In this document: one piece after another, positions 33,826-45,389 of the stretch
Layout of the letters: each line of letters starts with the position of its first letter
Numbering within the stretch: the first letter of the stretch is position 1
NCBI RefSeq assembly: GCF_027595985.1
Contig: NC_073307.1
Coordinates: forward strand, 48,834,509 to 48,898,508
DNA: 64,000 nt
Direction: 5' to 3'
Source of the DNA: Sorex araneus
Taxonomy: Eukaryota > Chordata > Mammalia > Eulipotyphla > Soricidae
Position numbers and translations under genes: made by a program
The notes under the pieces: generated by a model
What the model was told of the DNA's origin: nothing
What the model saw: the letters and a program-made list of their open reading frames with translations, nothing else
Databases searched by the model: none

Positions 33826-35107
33826 TATATCCAAATTTTATCTCCATTTGCTCCAAAATATAGTCACTTTTTTCTTTGAAATTCATTGGATCTCCAATTG
33901 CAATAAACGGGGGGACAAAAAAGAAGGATGCTCCCCCCCAAAAAAAAGCTAGAGCTTCACTGCATTACTCCTATATGTAGTATGTTGAAAAGCACTTAAT
34001 AGTGATAATGTCCAACTTTTCCTACCTTTACTCTAAAAGTAGAGGAGTTTTGTCCATTTCTTGAACTCCATTAAAATTTCCTTGAAATCACTGGGCAACA
34101 GAATTGTTCTAAAAATATGCACTCTCTCTGTGAAGAAAAGGGAAGGTTATGCTACCCTGCACTATAGTTATATATAGTATGTTGAACTGAATGTTTCATA
34201 TACATATCCAGTTTTTAATCTTCTTTTCTATAAAAATATGATCATTTGTTTTGATTGAATCTTTTGATCTCCCATAAAAATCTCTGAGGAAACAGTTTTC
34301 TTCACAGATCTAAAGAAAGAATAAACTAGACTAACTTTACTGCAATGATATGTGTAGGATGTTCAACCGAACTTCTAGTGAGAATGTACAATTTTGTCTT
34401 TTGCTATTAAATCCAGCTCACTTCTAAACTGCAAATCATAGCAAGTACATTGAAAAGAATGGAAAATTCACTTTAACAGCAATATAATTTTCACAGGAAA
34501 GAGTGAGGACAGCTTAGCTGAACAACTATATCTTCAACTACAACGGCTCTTTTGCTCATAAAATAAAGTACTTTCCTTTGCTTCGAGAACTATTTCCTTT
34601 CTTTGAAATCCCCTGAAACCCACTGAAATCAGTCTGAAATTCACTTTCTTAAAATTGCACTTTTATCCCAAACGCATCAGCTAGAGATTCACCGCACAAC
34701 TGATAGGCGTGCTACGTTGAAAAGCATTTCCAGAAAGATTTTCCAAGTTTTGTTTTCCTTTTCCATAAATCTTGGGTGACTTTCTTCTTTGGTTGATATC
34801 CACTGAACCTCCCATGAAATCAGAGGGAAAATGCACTTTTCTCCAAGAAAACAAAACCTGGGCCTTTGCTTCTCTAAAATAGAATGTAATTAGCTTAACC
34901 ACACTTGTATTCAAACAGAGTCAATTCCTTTCATTGAAATCCATTGTAACTGCCACTGAAATCAATGGGGAAATGCCACTTCCAGAAAATGCACCCTTCT
35001 CCATGAAACATTGACCTAAAGTTTTGCTACACTGAAAAACATACACTCTGTAATATGTTCCACTAAACTAGTAATAGGTCTCTCCAAGTTTAGTGTCCTA
35101 TTGCTAC
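33826..35107. repeat. Degenerate ~180 bp tandem array (unit 2, main block)
   Basis: The landmark 'tatgttgaa' or its variants recurs at about 33981, 34177, 34357, 34540, 34711, 34890 and 35051, with spacings of 161-196 bp. Accompanying phrases are 'cattgaaatccattg', 'gaaatcaatggggaaa' and 'gctagag(c/a)ttcac'. Unit 3 has the same block at 63011-64000. No open frames. Confidence 0.6.
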
Positions 35108-35699
35108 AAATGTCAGATTGCTTTTGTTTTGCACTGAAATCTGTTCGCAATAGAGCTGGAGACGTGATATAGTGTGGGGCAGGGAATAATATAGACTAGC
35201 TATGCGGAGAAACACCATTTTCTTTTGTTCCTTTCTTGAGAAAAGTGCATTTCTTGGAAAGTGCGTTGGCCACAGATTTTGAAGGGAGCTTCAATGTACG
35301 ATAGGGAAAGCCAACCCAGTTTTATGATAAATAAGACAGTTCTTGGAGATTTTAACTGAAAAGGCAGCTCAAGAGACTGATTATAAAAGCTGCACAGCAA
35401 AGCCAGGAAAGTTCCTTCTTTGTTAGAAATTTTCTCTTTCCATTGATTTCAATGCTAGCTAAAGTGGAGTTCCATGAAAGAAAGAAACTAGTCTAGGATT
35501 TTAGCTAAAGGAGCCAAAATTTAAGAAATCCCACAACGAGTTCTGTTCAACATACCATGTATGAGTCTTGAAGTGAAAATAATACAGCATTTGGTATATC
35601 ATTAAACTACCATTAATACTCCTCATACTCTTCCTGAAAATTTAAAACTATTGTTAAATTCAGTTACCTTCCTTAAGGAATTTCCATCTATATGGCAAT
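35108..35699. other. Unassigned sequence shared with unit 1
   Basis: Matches 11246-11770. It ends at the empty-site context of the solo LTR. Confidence 0.55.
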
Positions 35700-35705
35700 C
35701 TCTAT

Positions 35706-36332
35706 TGTTTCGTGAATATCCGTTCAGTCTGAGGCTTGAGACAAGGAACACAAGTGAAATTATTTTCACAGAGGATCACGGATTCGCTCAGAACCTGTGA
35801 CAAAAGGTAGAATATTCTGAAATCTCCTTTTATTACCATCCTACTGTATATACCTCTAAAGGGCTCAATACAGTGATGTCATCAATAAAGGACTTACAAG
35901 AAGAACATTGAGGCAGTAAGGCATACATTGTTTCCTTATGTCTGCAAGTCAGTGGGTTTAGGCCTCCAGAAAGAAATACAAAGCCAAAATCTTTCCTGGG
36001 CTACAAGCACCTGGGGTTTGCATTCTAAGACATGCTGGCCCAGCACCTGGGATCTGCATATCAAAGACAGGCTGGCTAAGTAGTTGGGGTCTGCAAACTA
36101 CAAACAAACAGGCTAGGTAAGCACCTGGGGTCTGTGAGAAGAAGACTGACTCTTTCCTGTATTCTGAAATTTATGTTATTTACTGAGGCAGCTGAAGAAA
36201 GAGATGTTCAGCCTCATCCAAAACAATCTGGACACATGTGTAATCTCACACATTTTCATGGGGCCCTTGTTCCTGCCAGTTTGCGGGACAGTCTACATGG
36301 GCTCATCCTGACAGTCTAGTCCAGCCCCAACA
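35706..36332. mobile_element. 627 bp solo LTR with 6 bp target duplication (unit 2 only)
   Basis: Starts TGTT and ends AACA, and is flanked by 'ctctat' at 35700-35705 and 36333-36338. Unit 1 keeps the empty site ('caatctctatttctaaa', about 11788-11804). These are the marks of a solo LTR left after recombination of an endogenous retrovirus; a 6 bp repeat favours class II (ERVK-type). The orientation is unclear: AATAAA occurs at 35884 on plus and at 35834-35829 on minus. Confidence 0.85.
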
Positions 36333-36338
36333 CTCTAT

Positions 36339-37560
36339 TTCTAAAGTCAATGATATTTTCCAGGAAAATAGAACAAAGAACAATGTTTTGATTTATGTGG
36401 AATGAAAGAAGGATTTTAAAGCTAAAGCAAATGAGAAAATTAATGGAGGCCTAATACTAAGTTCAATGGAATCAACAATATTGCAGTTAAAAACAAAATG
36501 GCAATAAACAAACAGAATGATTGCCTAAAAATGATTGAAACAAGACACTGGTTCTGATTATGATTCATCTATCAATACCTTTGTAAATTACAGCTCTTCA
36601 AGTTAATTTCAAGTCAGCAACTGTGAAAAATAAGAAGCTCAGAAAGAAAACGCACTCTTACAGGACATTTAATTCATTATAAAGATCTCGAAGTGATATA
36701 GTAAGGGAAAACTTGTCAAGAATTGATGCTTGGAAAATTGGACTACCACCCACCTCCCAGAAAACAAGAATGGAATAAGAAATGGAATGGGTTTAATGTT
36801 AAAAAATTCACAGAGAACCACACATACATATTTAGGTGACGTATTTAGAATTACAGTTTTGGTTACAATCTTTAACATTTGCCTTCTTGCGATTGAAAAT
36901 TAAGGTCTCTTATGAATTCTATCATCTTATTTTTATCCATCTTCTGACTTTCTTCATTTAACATTGTAACTCTCAGTTCCATGCCTGTTGCGTCAAATTG
37001 CATGATTTCATTCCTTCCAGCATGTAATATTGCACCGTGTGCGTGTGATATTACACCCATTCTTCACAATCTACCTCTGGTGGTGATGCAATGGTTTAAA
37101 AGTGGGTTGTGCCAGATCACCCTTAGCATAGGCAGGAGAAGTAAAGAGAAAGGAGGGAAGGGGGAGAAGAGAGAGAGATGAGAAATCAAGGGAGCGGGGC
37201 TCAGGGGTCCAGAGAATTGAGGAACAGTGGTGCTGTTAAGGAAGGATAGAACTAAATAGCCAAAACACAGAGTTAACAGCATTGAAATTATGAGATCAAG
37301 CTGAACTTAAAAACGTGCCTGTCAAGAGGGCCGGCAGAGGGAAGAGGTGGTGTGTGGGTGGGAATCTGGAAACCCTGGTGGAGTGAAGTTGACACTGGTT
37401 GTGCGAAGGTTGCTGAACATTGTACATCCAGAACCCAACAATAAATTACTTTGTAAATAATAGTGTGTTGATAACAAAATAAAATGAAAATAAAGAGATA
37501 ATAAATAAATAAAACCTAGGGTCACTTGTTTCTTTTTCCATGGAAACTCCTACTGAAATC
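36339..37560. other. Sequence shared with unit 1, including a retroelement 3' end
   Basis: Matches 11795-13015. It contains a purine-rich tract (37130-37205) and an element 3' end with A-rich tail (37310-37515). No gene seen. Confidence 0.55.
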
Positions 37561-38460
37561 TAGTGGATAATTATTTTCATAGAAACACATTGTTTTAAGG
37601 AAAAATGAGCTAGAATTTAGCCTAACTAATATTATTTGGAGTACTTAGAACTATGCGCATAGTGAGAATATCCAATTTCTACCTTCTTTTATTTTGAAAT
37701 TAGAGGTGCCTGTTTTATTCATTGAAATGTATGGAATCTCCCTTAGGATTTAACATGAAGACACACTTGTCTAAGAAAGAGTGAGGTAGAGCATTGCCAC
37801 CACATGGGGAAATGACTCTCCTGAATGGACTCTTCTAAGAAAGACTGAGCTAGAGCTTAGGTATGTTGCTTTTCTATGAGGCTATTGAATCTAAAAGGAG
37901 CTCCTTGGATAGCAATAACAACTTGTGGGAGATGTGCACCAAAACTCCATTGAAAACACTGGGAAAAACACTTTGCAAAGAATTTAGGATTCTCTGAGAA
38001 GGAGTAAGCTAGAGCTTAGGTACTTGACATTTTGATACAGCTCCTTAAACTGCAATGGGAGAATGTAGCTCTAAATTCTGCCTTTCTCCTAATAAAATTG
38101 GGGTCATTTGTTCCTATCATTAAAATCGTCCAACAGTCTCCTTCACTTCCGTGAGGAAACACACCCTTCTAAGAACCCACTTTTCTCTGAGTGGAGGAGT
38201 TAGAGCTTAGTTGGCATGGAGCATGAATGAGCAGCAACTTGAATTGAAACAGGAGGGAGAAATGCCAACTATAGCTTTACTTTCCTATGACATTAGGTCA
38301 CTTGAGTCTACCATGAAATCCTTTGGAAATCCCACTAATACTAATAGAAAATTATTTCATGGTAAAACAGGCTTTAAAATATTGTGGTTTTCTCTGAGAA
38401 GTGAGCTAATTGAAGGGTTATGGCACACATATATATTCAACTAATTAATTAAACTGCACC
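37561..38460. repeat. Degenerate ~180 bp tandem array (unit 2, right block)
   Basis: The landmark 'gagctagagcttag' or variants at 37607, 37775, 37847, 38006, 38198 and 38402. The same block is in unit 1 (13020-15230) minus the retroelement. Confidence 0.55.
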
Positions 38461-39328
38461 TTGAGGGAGATAATGACATTTGATAATGTTTGGAAGTTTC
38501 TTTAAAGTGATACATAGTAGTATATAATCACCAATTTTATTTGGATGTTAACATGAAAACAGAATTATAGAGCAAGAGAAGAAAGACAAATAATATCGGA
38601 TTCTTTCCGGGTCTGTCATTTTTATAATTTGTGATAATTTTGTATAGTTAGAAACTTGTCTCAGGAAAATAAACATGCCAAGAAAATTATACAAATCAGA
38701 GATAATTAAACTACCATGTAACCTTAGCTAGTTGTCCTCTTGTAGAGAATCTTCATGATAAGAGCACTAAAAGGCAAAGGTTTTTTTCAATGTTCATATG
38801 TTCATAGAGAAATTTCATGGGAATTTGTGGTAAGGAGTTGTTCAAAAAACAATATGCTATACACCAATTTTGAAAGGAAACAAATTTCAAATTAGTCAAA
38901 TTTCTCCAAATTTTAGTTTCAATTTTAAAATACTTAATTGAATATAAAATCACCTTCAAAGTCAAGTATTTGGTATACTTGAACATGCAAATATCATCAC
39001 ATAAACACCAAAATTCATTTTATATACACTCCCACCCCCACACTAAAATAAAATCACCCTAAAAATAAATCCTCTTACATTCTTCCCCTTTTTATTATTT
39101 TTTGAACTAGTGCTTGCTGTGGGACGCAGCTCAGTGGCTGGGGGAACATTCTGGACAGTGTGAGGCAAAGCGTGTGCTCGGTCCTTGGAGTTCTCAAGTC
39201 CCATTTCAGGTTTTCAACCCAAATGAGATCATATTTGTAATGAATCTTTAGAATTATAATATATAATGTTAATGATATTGAAGTCTCATGAAGGTTCTTA
39301 ACAAATAATCTAAAAGTGAGTTATTTAT
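38461..39328. other. Unassigned AT-rich sequence
   Basis: Up to about 39030 it matches unit 1 (15231-15770). From 39060 it holds a decayed SINE-like stretch (39100-39230). No gene seen. Confidence 0.5.
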
Positions 39329-39344
39329 TAAATAAGAGACTTTC

Positions 39345-39934
39345 TTTTTTTATTTTTTTAAAAATTTTTATTATAGCTCCATGTGGAAAGATACACAGTT
39401 TTCAGGTTTATGTCTCAGTTATACAATATTCAAACACCATCCCTTCACCAGTGCCCATATTCCACCACCAGAATCCCCAGTATACCCCCCGCCCCCCACC
39501 CCCCACTGTATAATTGATGAATTTCACTTCATTTTCTCTTTACCTTGATTACGTTCCATATTGCAAAACAAAACTCACTATTGTTGGAGTTTCCCTGCAA
39601 GAAAGACAGCCTTACGAAGGAAGCATTTGATAATTGGTTTTCCATTAAAAGATTGTATGTTTTCAGTTTTTAGAAAAGGTCGCGCGGCCGCTAATGCGTC
39701 TGTGCGGTTCGGATGTGTTCCAGTCCCGCAACACCGAGCCGTGTTAGTTGCTGCTCAGTGTCGCCAGGGCTCCATTTGGAGAAGGCGTCCCAGCTGAACC
39801 TCCTCCATCTGGATCCCTGGTGTTGTTGGCCCGGATTCCGGTCCAGAGCATTTCTCCGGCCACGTTGCTCACCAGACTGCCTGGCCTCTTCTCTGTTCAA
39901 TGTGGCAAGATGGTGCCGAGGGTGGGTCGAGGGC
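39345..39934 (-). mobile_element. GC-headed composite retroelement (copy 2), minus, intact ends
   Basis: 590 bp flanked by the perfect 16 bp repeat 'taaataagagactttc' (39329-39344 and 39935-39950). Reading minus, it starts with a GC-rich head of about 250 bp that includes the 'gccttctccaaatggagcc' and 'tggcgacactgagcagc' blocks also present twice in copy 1. It then passes a NotI-like 'gcggccgcgcga' and ends with an L1-type 3' UTR and A-rich tail. It has no coding capacity, so it is presumably moved by L1 enzymes. Confidence 0.88.
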
Positions 39935-39950
39935 TAAATAAGAGACTTTC

Positions 39951-40584
39951 ATATTTACTTTCTGGCTTCTCTCTTTGAGCACAATTTATCAGGAAAAATA
40001 TTTAACAGTTGAGAATCCAACACAAGTTTTTTCTGAGAATCCTTAAAACCCACTAATTTAAAAACAGCTGCCCGGGAACCAATGTTGCAAACAAAAAAAA
40101 ATTCTGTTTGCGTTTCTAGGTATTCGATCTTTCATTGTTATCATGTAGCTGTCTGATAATTTTTAATATTCCCCAAAAGAATTACTTGTTCCTCTGTAGC
40201 CAAAGGTTTCTAAAAGCACAGCATACATACATCCAAAATTATTTTTATGTAAACAGAAACAGGATTGTAGTCTGAGAAGAAAATATAGATTTAATACAAT
40301 TCAAATCATTAATCTTTTCATACTCTGGCTCTTAGCTTGCTGGCCCCTACTTCCTGTCCAGCAATATATTAAAGACTCTACCTTAAAAAAAAAATACAAG
40401 TCAGAAAATTTCAGGTCATTTACTTTCCAATACACTGAGAGTCATTATTAAAAGAGTGAAGGAAAAATTTTAAAGATCAGTATAGATATGGGTGCTTAAG
40501 AAGTGTCCAGTGTGAAGCATACTGATGCATTTAAAATACATAAAAATTGATGAATGTTTTAGAGATGTGATTTAAAAGTAAAAC
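39951..40584. other. Unassigned AT-rich sequence
   Basis: Specific to unit 2. No repeat or gene recognised. Confidence 0.5.
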
Positions 40585-40594
40585 ACTAATTGTA

Positions 40595-40783
40595 GGGGCT
40601 GGAGCGATAGCACAGCAGGTAGAGCGTTTGCCTTGCATGCGGCCTACCCATGTTCAATTCCCAGCATCCCATATGGTCCCCTGAGCACCGCCAAGAGTAA
40701 TTCCTGAGTACAAAGCCAGGAGTAACCCCTGTGCATCACCAGGTATGACCCATAAAACAAAAAAAAAACAAAAAACAAAAACG
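40595..40783 (+). mobile_element. Full-length SOR-like SINE, plus, with 10 bp target duplication
   Basis: The A box 'tagcacagcagg' and B box 'tgttcaattcc' are readable, followed by the body and an (AC/A)n tail. Direct repeats 'actaattgta' at 40585-40594 and 40784-40793. Confidence 0.93.
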
Positions 40784-40801
40784 ACTAATTGTATCTTCTA
40801 G

Positions 40802-41048
40802 TTCTTGGGGGCTGGAGTGATAGCACAGTGGTAGGGCGTTCGCCTTTCATGCGGCTGACCCGTGTTCGATTCCTCTGCCCCTCTCGGAGAGCCTGGCAAG
40901 CTACCGAGAGTATCTCGCCCACACAGCAGAGCATGGCAAGCTACCCGTGGAGTATTGGATATGCCAAAAACAGTAACAATAAGTCTCACAATGAGAGACG
41001 TTACAGGTGCCCGCTTGAACAAATCAATGAGCAACAGATGACGTGACA
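40802..41048 (+). mobile_element. Full-length second-type SINE, plus, with 11 bp target duplication
   Basis: The same tRNA-like head as the SOR type (40806-40880), joined to a different body: 'gagcctggcaagctaccgag', 'gccaaaaacagtaacaataa', 'gagacgttacaggtgcccgc', 'gatgacgtgaca'. Direct repeats 'gtatcttctag' at 40791-40801 and 41049-41059. It is the best type copy of this family in the window. Confidence 0.92.
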
Positions 41049-41059
41049 GTATCTTCTAG

Positions 41060-41412
41060 AGTATGTGACTTCACCATGCAATTCCTTTAAATTTTCAGTA
41101 ATTCTGAACTTTCAACATGAAGCACTGATGATAGGACAAAATAGATTCTGGTAGTGTTGGTCAAGCACAGGCAGAAAGTGGTGCCTCAAAGAGACCAAAC
41201 AGATACCAATAACTCAAACCAAACAGATGCCAAGATTCTGGAAGCAAAGATTCAGACTAAGTCGTACTTGGAGGAGTCAAATGTTATGTTCTGAGGCTAG
41301 ACTGCTTCCAAAAGGACAGTGTTATCAGAACCAGAGTCCACAGAATAAACTGCAAATGAGACATGTTGGAAATAGGGACCCTGCTAGACCAAATTTTCAT
41401 GCCCTTTAAAAT
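41060..41412. other. Unassigned sequence
   Basis: Specific to unit 2; nothing identifiable. Confidence 0.5.
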
Positions 41413-42205
41413 GCATTCCTGGACCGGAGCTCAGAACTAAATGCAATCTTTAAAAAAACTATTTCATGCCTCACCATTAACATAGGTCCCAAAGAACTTT
41501 GTGACTGAGACCTCTGGGTTCAACAGGACTGGCAATGCAGATCCACTGCCCATATTCACCTGTCTCCGGAGGGAGACTCAGCAGTCACACCCGTAAGCCA
41601 CCTCTGGCTGGCACCATATAATCTAGTCATGGGCCACCATCCAGATCACATGTCCTTCTCTCCCAGAAGAGAACAAAACATGATGTGTGCATAATCATGC
41701 CACCGGACCCTGTGCCAGGCTGTTTCACTTGGGGCACCCCAGAGTGGGGCGTGTGAGAGCTCTGCCCACACCCAGGGTCCCAGCCCCAGCAGCCAAAAAC
41801 TTCCAGAATTCAACCACCACCACACTCACAGCTGCCCTCCACATGCTCAGTCTGAGCCTCACCCACGAGTGAACGTATTCCTGGATCTTCATAGGACATA
41901 CTCTACCCATGCTCCAAGAGTACCGCACCACATATGATGGCATTCAAAGTAATAGGCAACCAATCTTAGAGGGAAATATACAAAGTGGGTAGGGCATTTG
42001 CCTTGCACACGGCTGACCCAGGATCAATTCCTCCATCCCTCTCAGAAAGCCCAGCAAGCTGCTGAGAGTATCCGACCTGCACGGTAGAGCCTGGCAAGAT
42101 ACCTATGGCGTATTCGATAGGCCAAAAACAGTAATAAGTCTCACAATGGAGATGTTACTGATGCCTACTCGAGCAAATCGATGAACAACAGGACGACAGC
42201 GCTAA
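41413..42205 (+). mobile_element. Long SINE-like element (third-type relative), plus
   Basis: About 0.8 kb: a GC-rich 5' part (41413-41880, 'ctccggagggagactcag', 'ctgccctccacatgctcag'), the middle block 'accgcaccacatatgatgg', then a second-type SINE head fragment, body and tail ('gagcaaatcgatgaacaac', 'gacgacagcgct'). A truncated piece of the same 5' part recurs at 42535-42620. The element at 31221 shares its middle and 3' parts. The left end is uncertain. Confidence 0.55.
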
Positions 42206-42965
42206 TATATAAAAGCACACAATTCTCAGTTGTTAATGATCTCCTCTAGAAGGGCTTAATATCCCCTGAGTGGTATACAACAATTGTCACACTCTTTCCT
42301 CTTAGGATACTTTTTGTAGCATCTTCAGCGGTTTTCATAACAAACAATAGAAAACATATTATTTCAGTTCTGCAGTGGGACAGGGATTGGGGTTCAGGAT
42401 GGAAACATCCAAAATATGGTGGGAAAGTATAATAGTTGTGGGATTGGTGGTTGATATAAAATGTAATCCAATATTGTAAACTATTTTATAAAATAAAAAA
42501 ACTACTTATAAAATTAAAAAACCTCCAGAACTTAATGGCCACCATGTTCACGACCGCTCTCCACATGTTCAGCCAAGCCTCATTCATGAGTAAACCTCCT
42601 GGACTAGGTGGCTGAACTCACGACCCAAAAATGTGAATGGCTTGAAACAATTGCGGTAAATGATAGCTGGTTCAAATGCAGTGGCTTATTTTAAAACATA
42701 GTTAAGAAGCTAAATATGGAGTTTTTATTCTGTTTGCTAATTTTTATAAATTAATAAATAAAATTAATTTATTTATTAATCACATTAATAACGTCTATTA
42801 AATAAACAGAAAAGTAATTGATTTCATCCTGTAAGGTTTTTTGACAAACTTAGACAAATTCTTTCACAAATTAGAGAAACAAACTAAATTCCTCCATATT
42901 AATGCCATTGGATTTTATACTTAATGTTAACTTGATGAAAATGGGATGTTGTTTTTTGGTTTCTT
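42206..42965. other. Retroelement 3' end and unassigned AT-rich sequence
   Basis: 42340-42525 looks like an L1-type 3' end ('gtgggacagggattggggt', A-rich tail). 42535-42620 is a fragment of the GC-rich 5' part of the element at 41413. The rest is AT-rich with no gene. Confidence 0.45.
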
Positions 42966-43135
42966 TGTTTGTTTTGAGGGGCACACCCAGCAGTTTTCAG
43001 GGGTCATTCCTGGCTCCACTCTCAGAGACCACTCCTGGCAGGTTCAGGAAACCCTACAGGGTACAAGAGGTCAAACATGGGTCAGCCGAGTGCAAGGCCA
43101 GCACCCTACCCACTGTAGTATTGCTCTGCTTCAAC
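42966..43135 (-). mobile_element. SOR-like SINE, minus
   Basis: A minus-strand body from 'gaggggcacacccagcag' to 'tattgctctgcttc'. Diverged. Confidence 0.75.
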
Positions 43136-43179
43136 TAGATGGAAATTCACACACACCCTACCTTTTCTATGGTTTTTGG

Positions 43180-43335
43180 CCTACAATCTGTGGTGTTTAT
43201 GATTACTCCTGGATTTCTGCTCAGAAATAACTCCTGGTGGGCTCAGGGGACCTCTGGGTTGCAAAGGACAAAACCCAGGTGGGTCATGGGCAAGGTGAGT
43301 GTCCAATGAGCTGCGCTTCCTCTATGACCCTCTTT
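43180..43335 (-). mobile_element. Old SOR-like SINE, minus
   Basis: A second decayed minus-strand copy ('ctgctcagaaataactcctg', 'ggtgggctcaggggacc'). Confidence 0.6.
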
Positions 43336-43354
43336 TTAATTTTTGAAAAAAATG

Positions 43355-44230
43355 TATTTAGTCACTGTGAAGTTACAAAGTTACTCATGATTGTGTTTCA
43401 GGCATACAATGTTTCCACACCAATTCTTTCATCAGTGTCTACTTTCCTTCACAAATGCCCACCTCCCAATTCATTTGCCACCCAACTGTCTGCTCCTACT
43501 ATAAGGAAAAAAATGTGTGTGTTGCATTGGTGTTTACATTGCTCTTGCTGTAGAGTTTCATACATAACAATTTTCCACCTTATAGCACAATGTTCTCTGT
43601 CCCGTCAAATATTTCCCTCCCCCATTGGCACAGCCTGCCCATCCCCATCATGTCTTCCATCCCTCTCGAGAGGCATGTTTCCTACTCAATATGAGTTCTC
43701 ACATTCTTTGTTTCCATGGTCTTTGGGGATTTGTTATTCCACTCTTATGCTTCTTTGTATCTCACAGATGAAAAAAAGTGTTCTGTGTTGGTCTCTTTCA
43801 CTCTAGCTAACTTCACTCAGCGTGATATGCTCCAGGTCCCTCCATATACAGCAAATTGTATGATACTATCTTTACCAATGACCATATAGTATTCTATTCG
43901 GCATAAATATCATAGTTTCTTCATCCAGTCAACTATTCCTGGACACCTGTGTTATCTTTATACATTGCCTATTGTAAATAGTGCTTCAAGGAACATAGGG
44001 GTACACATGTCTTCTATTATGTTTTGAGTCCCTGAAGTAGATTCCAAGATGTGAAGTTGCTGGGACAAAAGTTAGTTCAGTTTCTGATTTTTTATTTCAG
44101 TATTTCCAAAATGTCTGGATCAGTTCATGTTCTGACTGGTATTAAATGAGAGTCTCTTTCTCCCTAAAAAACGCTACCACTGGTTGTTCTTGTTCATTTC
44201 CATTAAGATAACAAAGATTTCTAATAAGAT
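43355..44230 (-). mobile_element. Older L1 3' part, minus, uninterrupted (unit 2)
   Basis: Paralog of the older L1 that L1-C splits in unit 1 (16158-16216 plus 18276-19085). ORF2 is decayed beyond any useful frame. Confidence 0.75.
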
Positions 44231-44334
44231 AATTATGTATGAATATAAGCATCATTGCCATTTGTCATTTCATTGTCATTTTCATTGTTCCTGGTTTGCT
44301 ATTGTAATTTTTAATATTTTAATATTTTTATTGA

Positions 44335-44520
44335 GATGTCAGGATTTACAGTATCGTTACTGGATTTTTTTTGTGCATACATCTTTCCAACATCACATCT
44401 ATCCCTCCACCAGTGTCCAAAGGGTCATACCTAGCCAAGGCATCCCCATCTCTCATGAGTTCAGTTTTATAGATGAAGACTTTTGGCCATTCATTGCCCC
44501 TTTAATATATTTATTTATAT
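44335..44520 (-). mobile_element. Old L1-type 3' fragment, minus (unit 2)
   Basis: Holds 'catctttccaacatcacatc' and 'ccctccaccagtgtccaaag', matching 20417-20560. It is the empty target of L1-D. Confidence 0.5.
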
Positions 44521-44696
44521 TTTACATATGAAAGAAACTTTTTAAAAAGAAACTTTTAAAAATTTGTTTTACAAGAGGTGACACCGACACACATAACAAA
44601 AGCTGACAAAATTGTAAATCAATAATAAGTTGACTTTTTTCCAAAAGTGTATAAAACTCTTTTCACAGGCATGTAAATCTAAAAAGGTTAGCTCTG

Positions 44697-44936
44697 TGGC
44701 ACTTTCATCCCATTGTTCATCGATTTGCTCGAGCAGGCACCAGTAACATCTCCATTGTGAGACTTGTTGTTAGTGTTTTGGCATAACTAATACTCCACAA
44801 GTAGCTTGCTAGGCTCTGCTGTGTGGGCGGGATACTCTCAGTAGGTTTCTAGGCTCTCCAAGAGGGACTGAGGAATCGAACCTGGGTCATCTGCGTGCAA
44901 GGCAAATGCCCTACCCGTTGTGCTATCGCTCCAATC
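44697..44936 (-). mobile_element. Full-length second-type SINE, minus (unit 2 only)
   Basis: Tail at 44697 ('catcccattgttcatcgatt'), body ('tagcttgctaggctctgc'), and tRNA-like head at 44936 ('gtgctatcgctccaatcc'). Unit 1 near 20735 is empty. Confidence 0.9.
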
Positions 44937-45044
44937 CAAAATAGTTAATAGTATTAATAATTTTATGCTGATAAATGTTAATTTTTAAATGAGATATGTT
45001 TATACAAATAATTAAATAAGAGTGAGAAGAATTAATAAAATATT

Positions 45045-45310
45045 AAGGAGGAGCCAGAGAGTAGGGTACTTACCTTGCACGTGACTAACCAGAGTTCAAT
45101 GCCCAGCATCGCATGTTTCCCCCAGGACTGTTAGGAGTAGCTTCTGAGTGGAGAGCCAGTTGAGTAGATAGGACACTTTTTTGCACATGGAAAACCCAAG
45201 TTGTATTCTGAATCCAATATATGGTCTCCCAGCTTACCAATAGGGATCGCTGAGCAGAGCCAGGAGGAATCAGGGCTGAGCATGCAGGGTTTGGTCCAAA
45301 AATAAAGGTA
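45045..45310 (+). mobile_element. Old SINE sequence, plus (unit 2)
   Basis: Paralog of 20826-21115, with a small loss in the head. Confidence 0.65.
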
Positions 45311-45389
45311 AAAGTACCTGGAGTGTTTGTTCTCTTCCCTTTAAGTTTTGTTGGAATGTTCAGAAGGAATGTAATATATACTGAATGTG

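Noticed and set aside
41687-41872. Small frame with a proline and alanine-rich peptide
   Set aside because: It falls inside the GC-rich part of a SINE-like element; no conservation seen.
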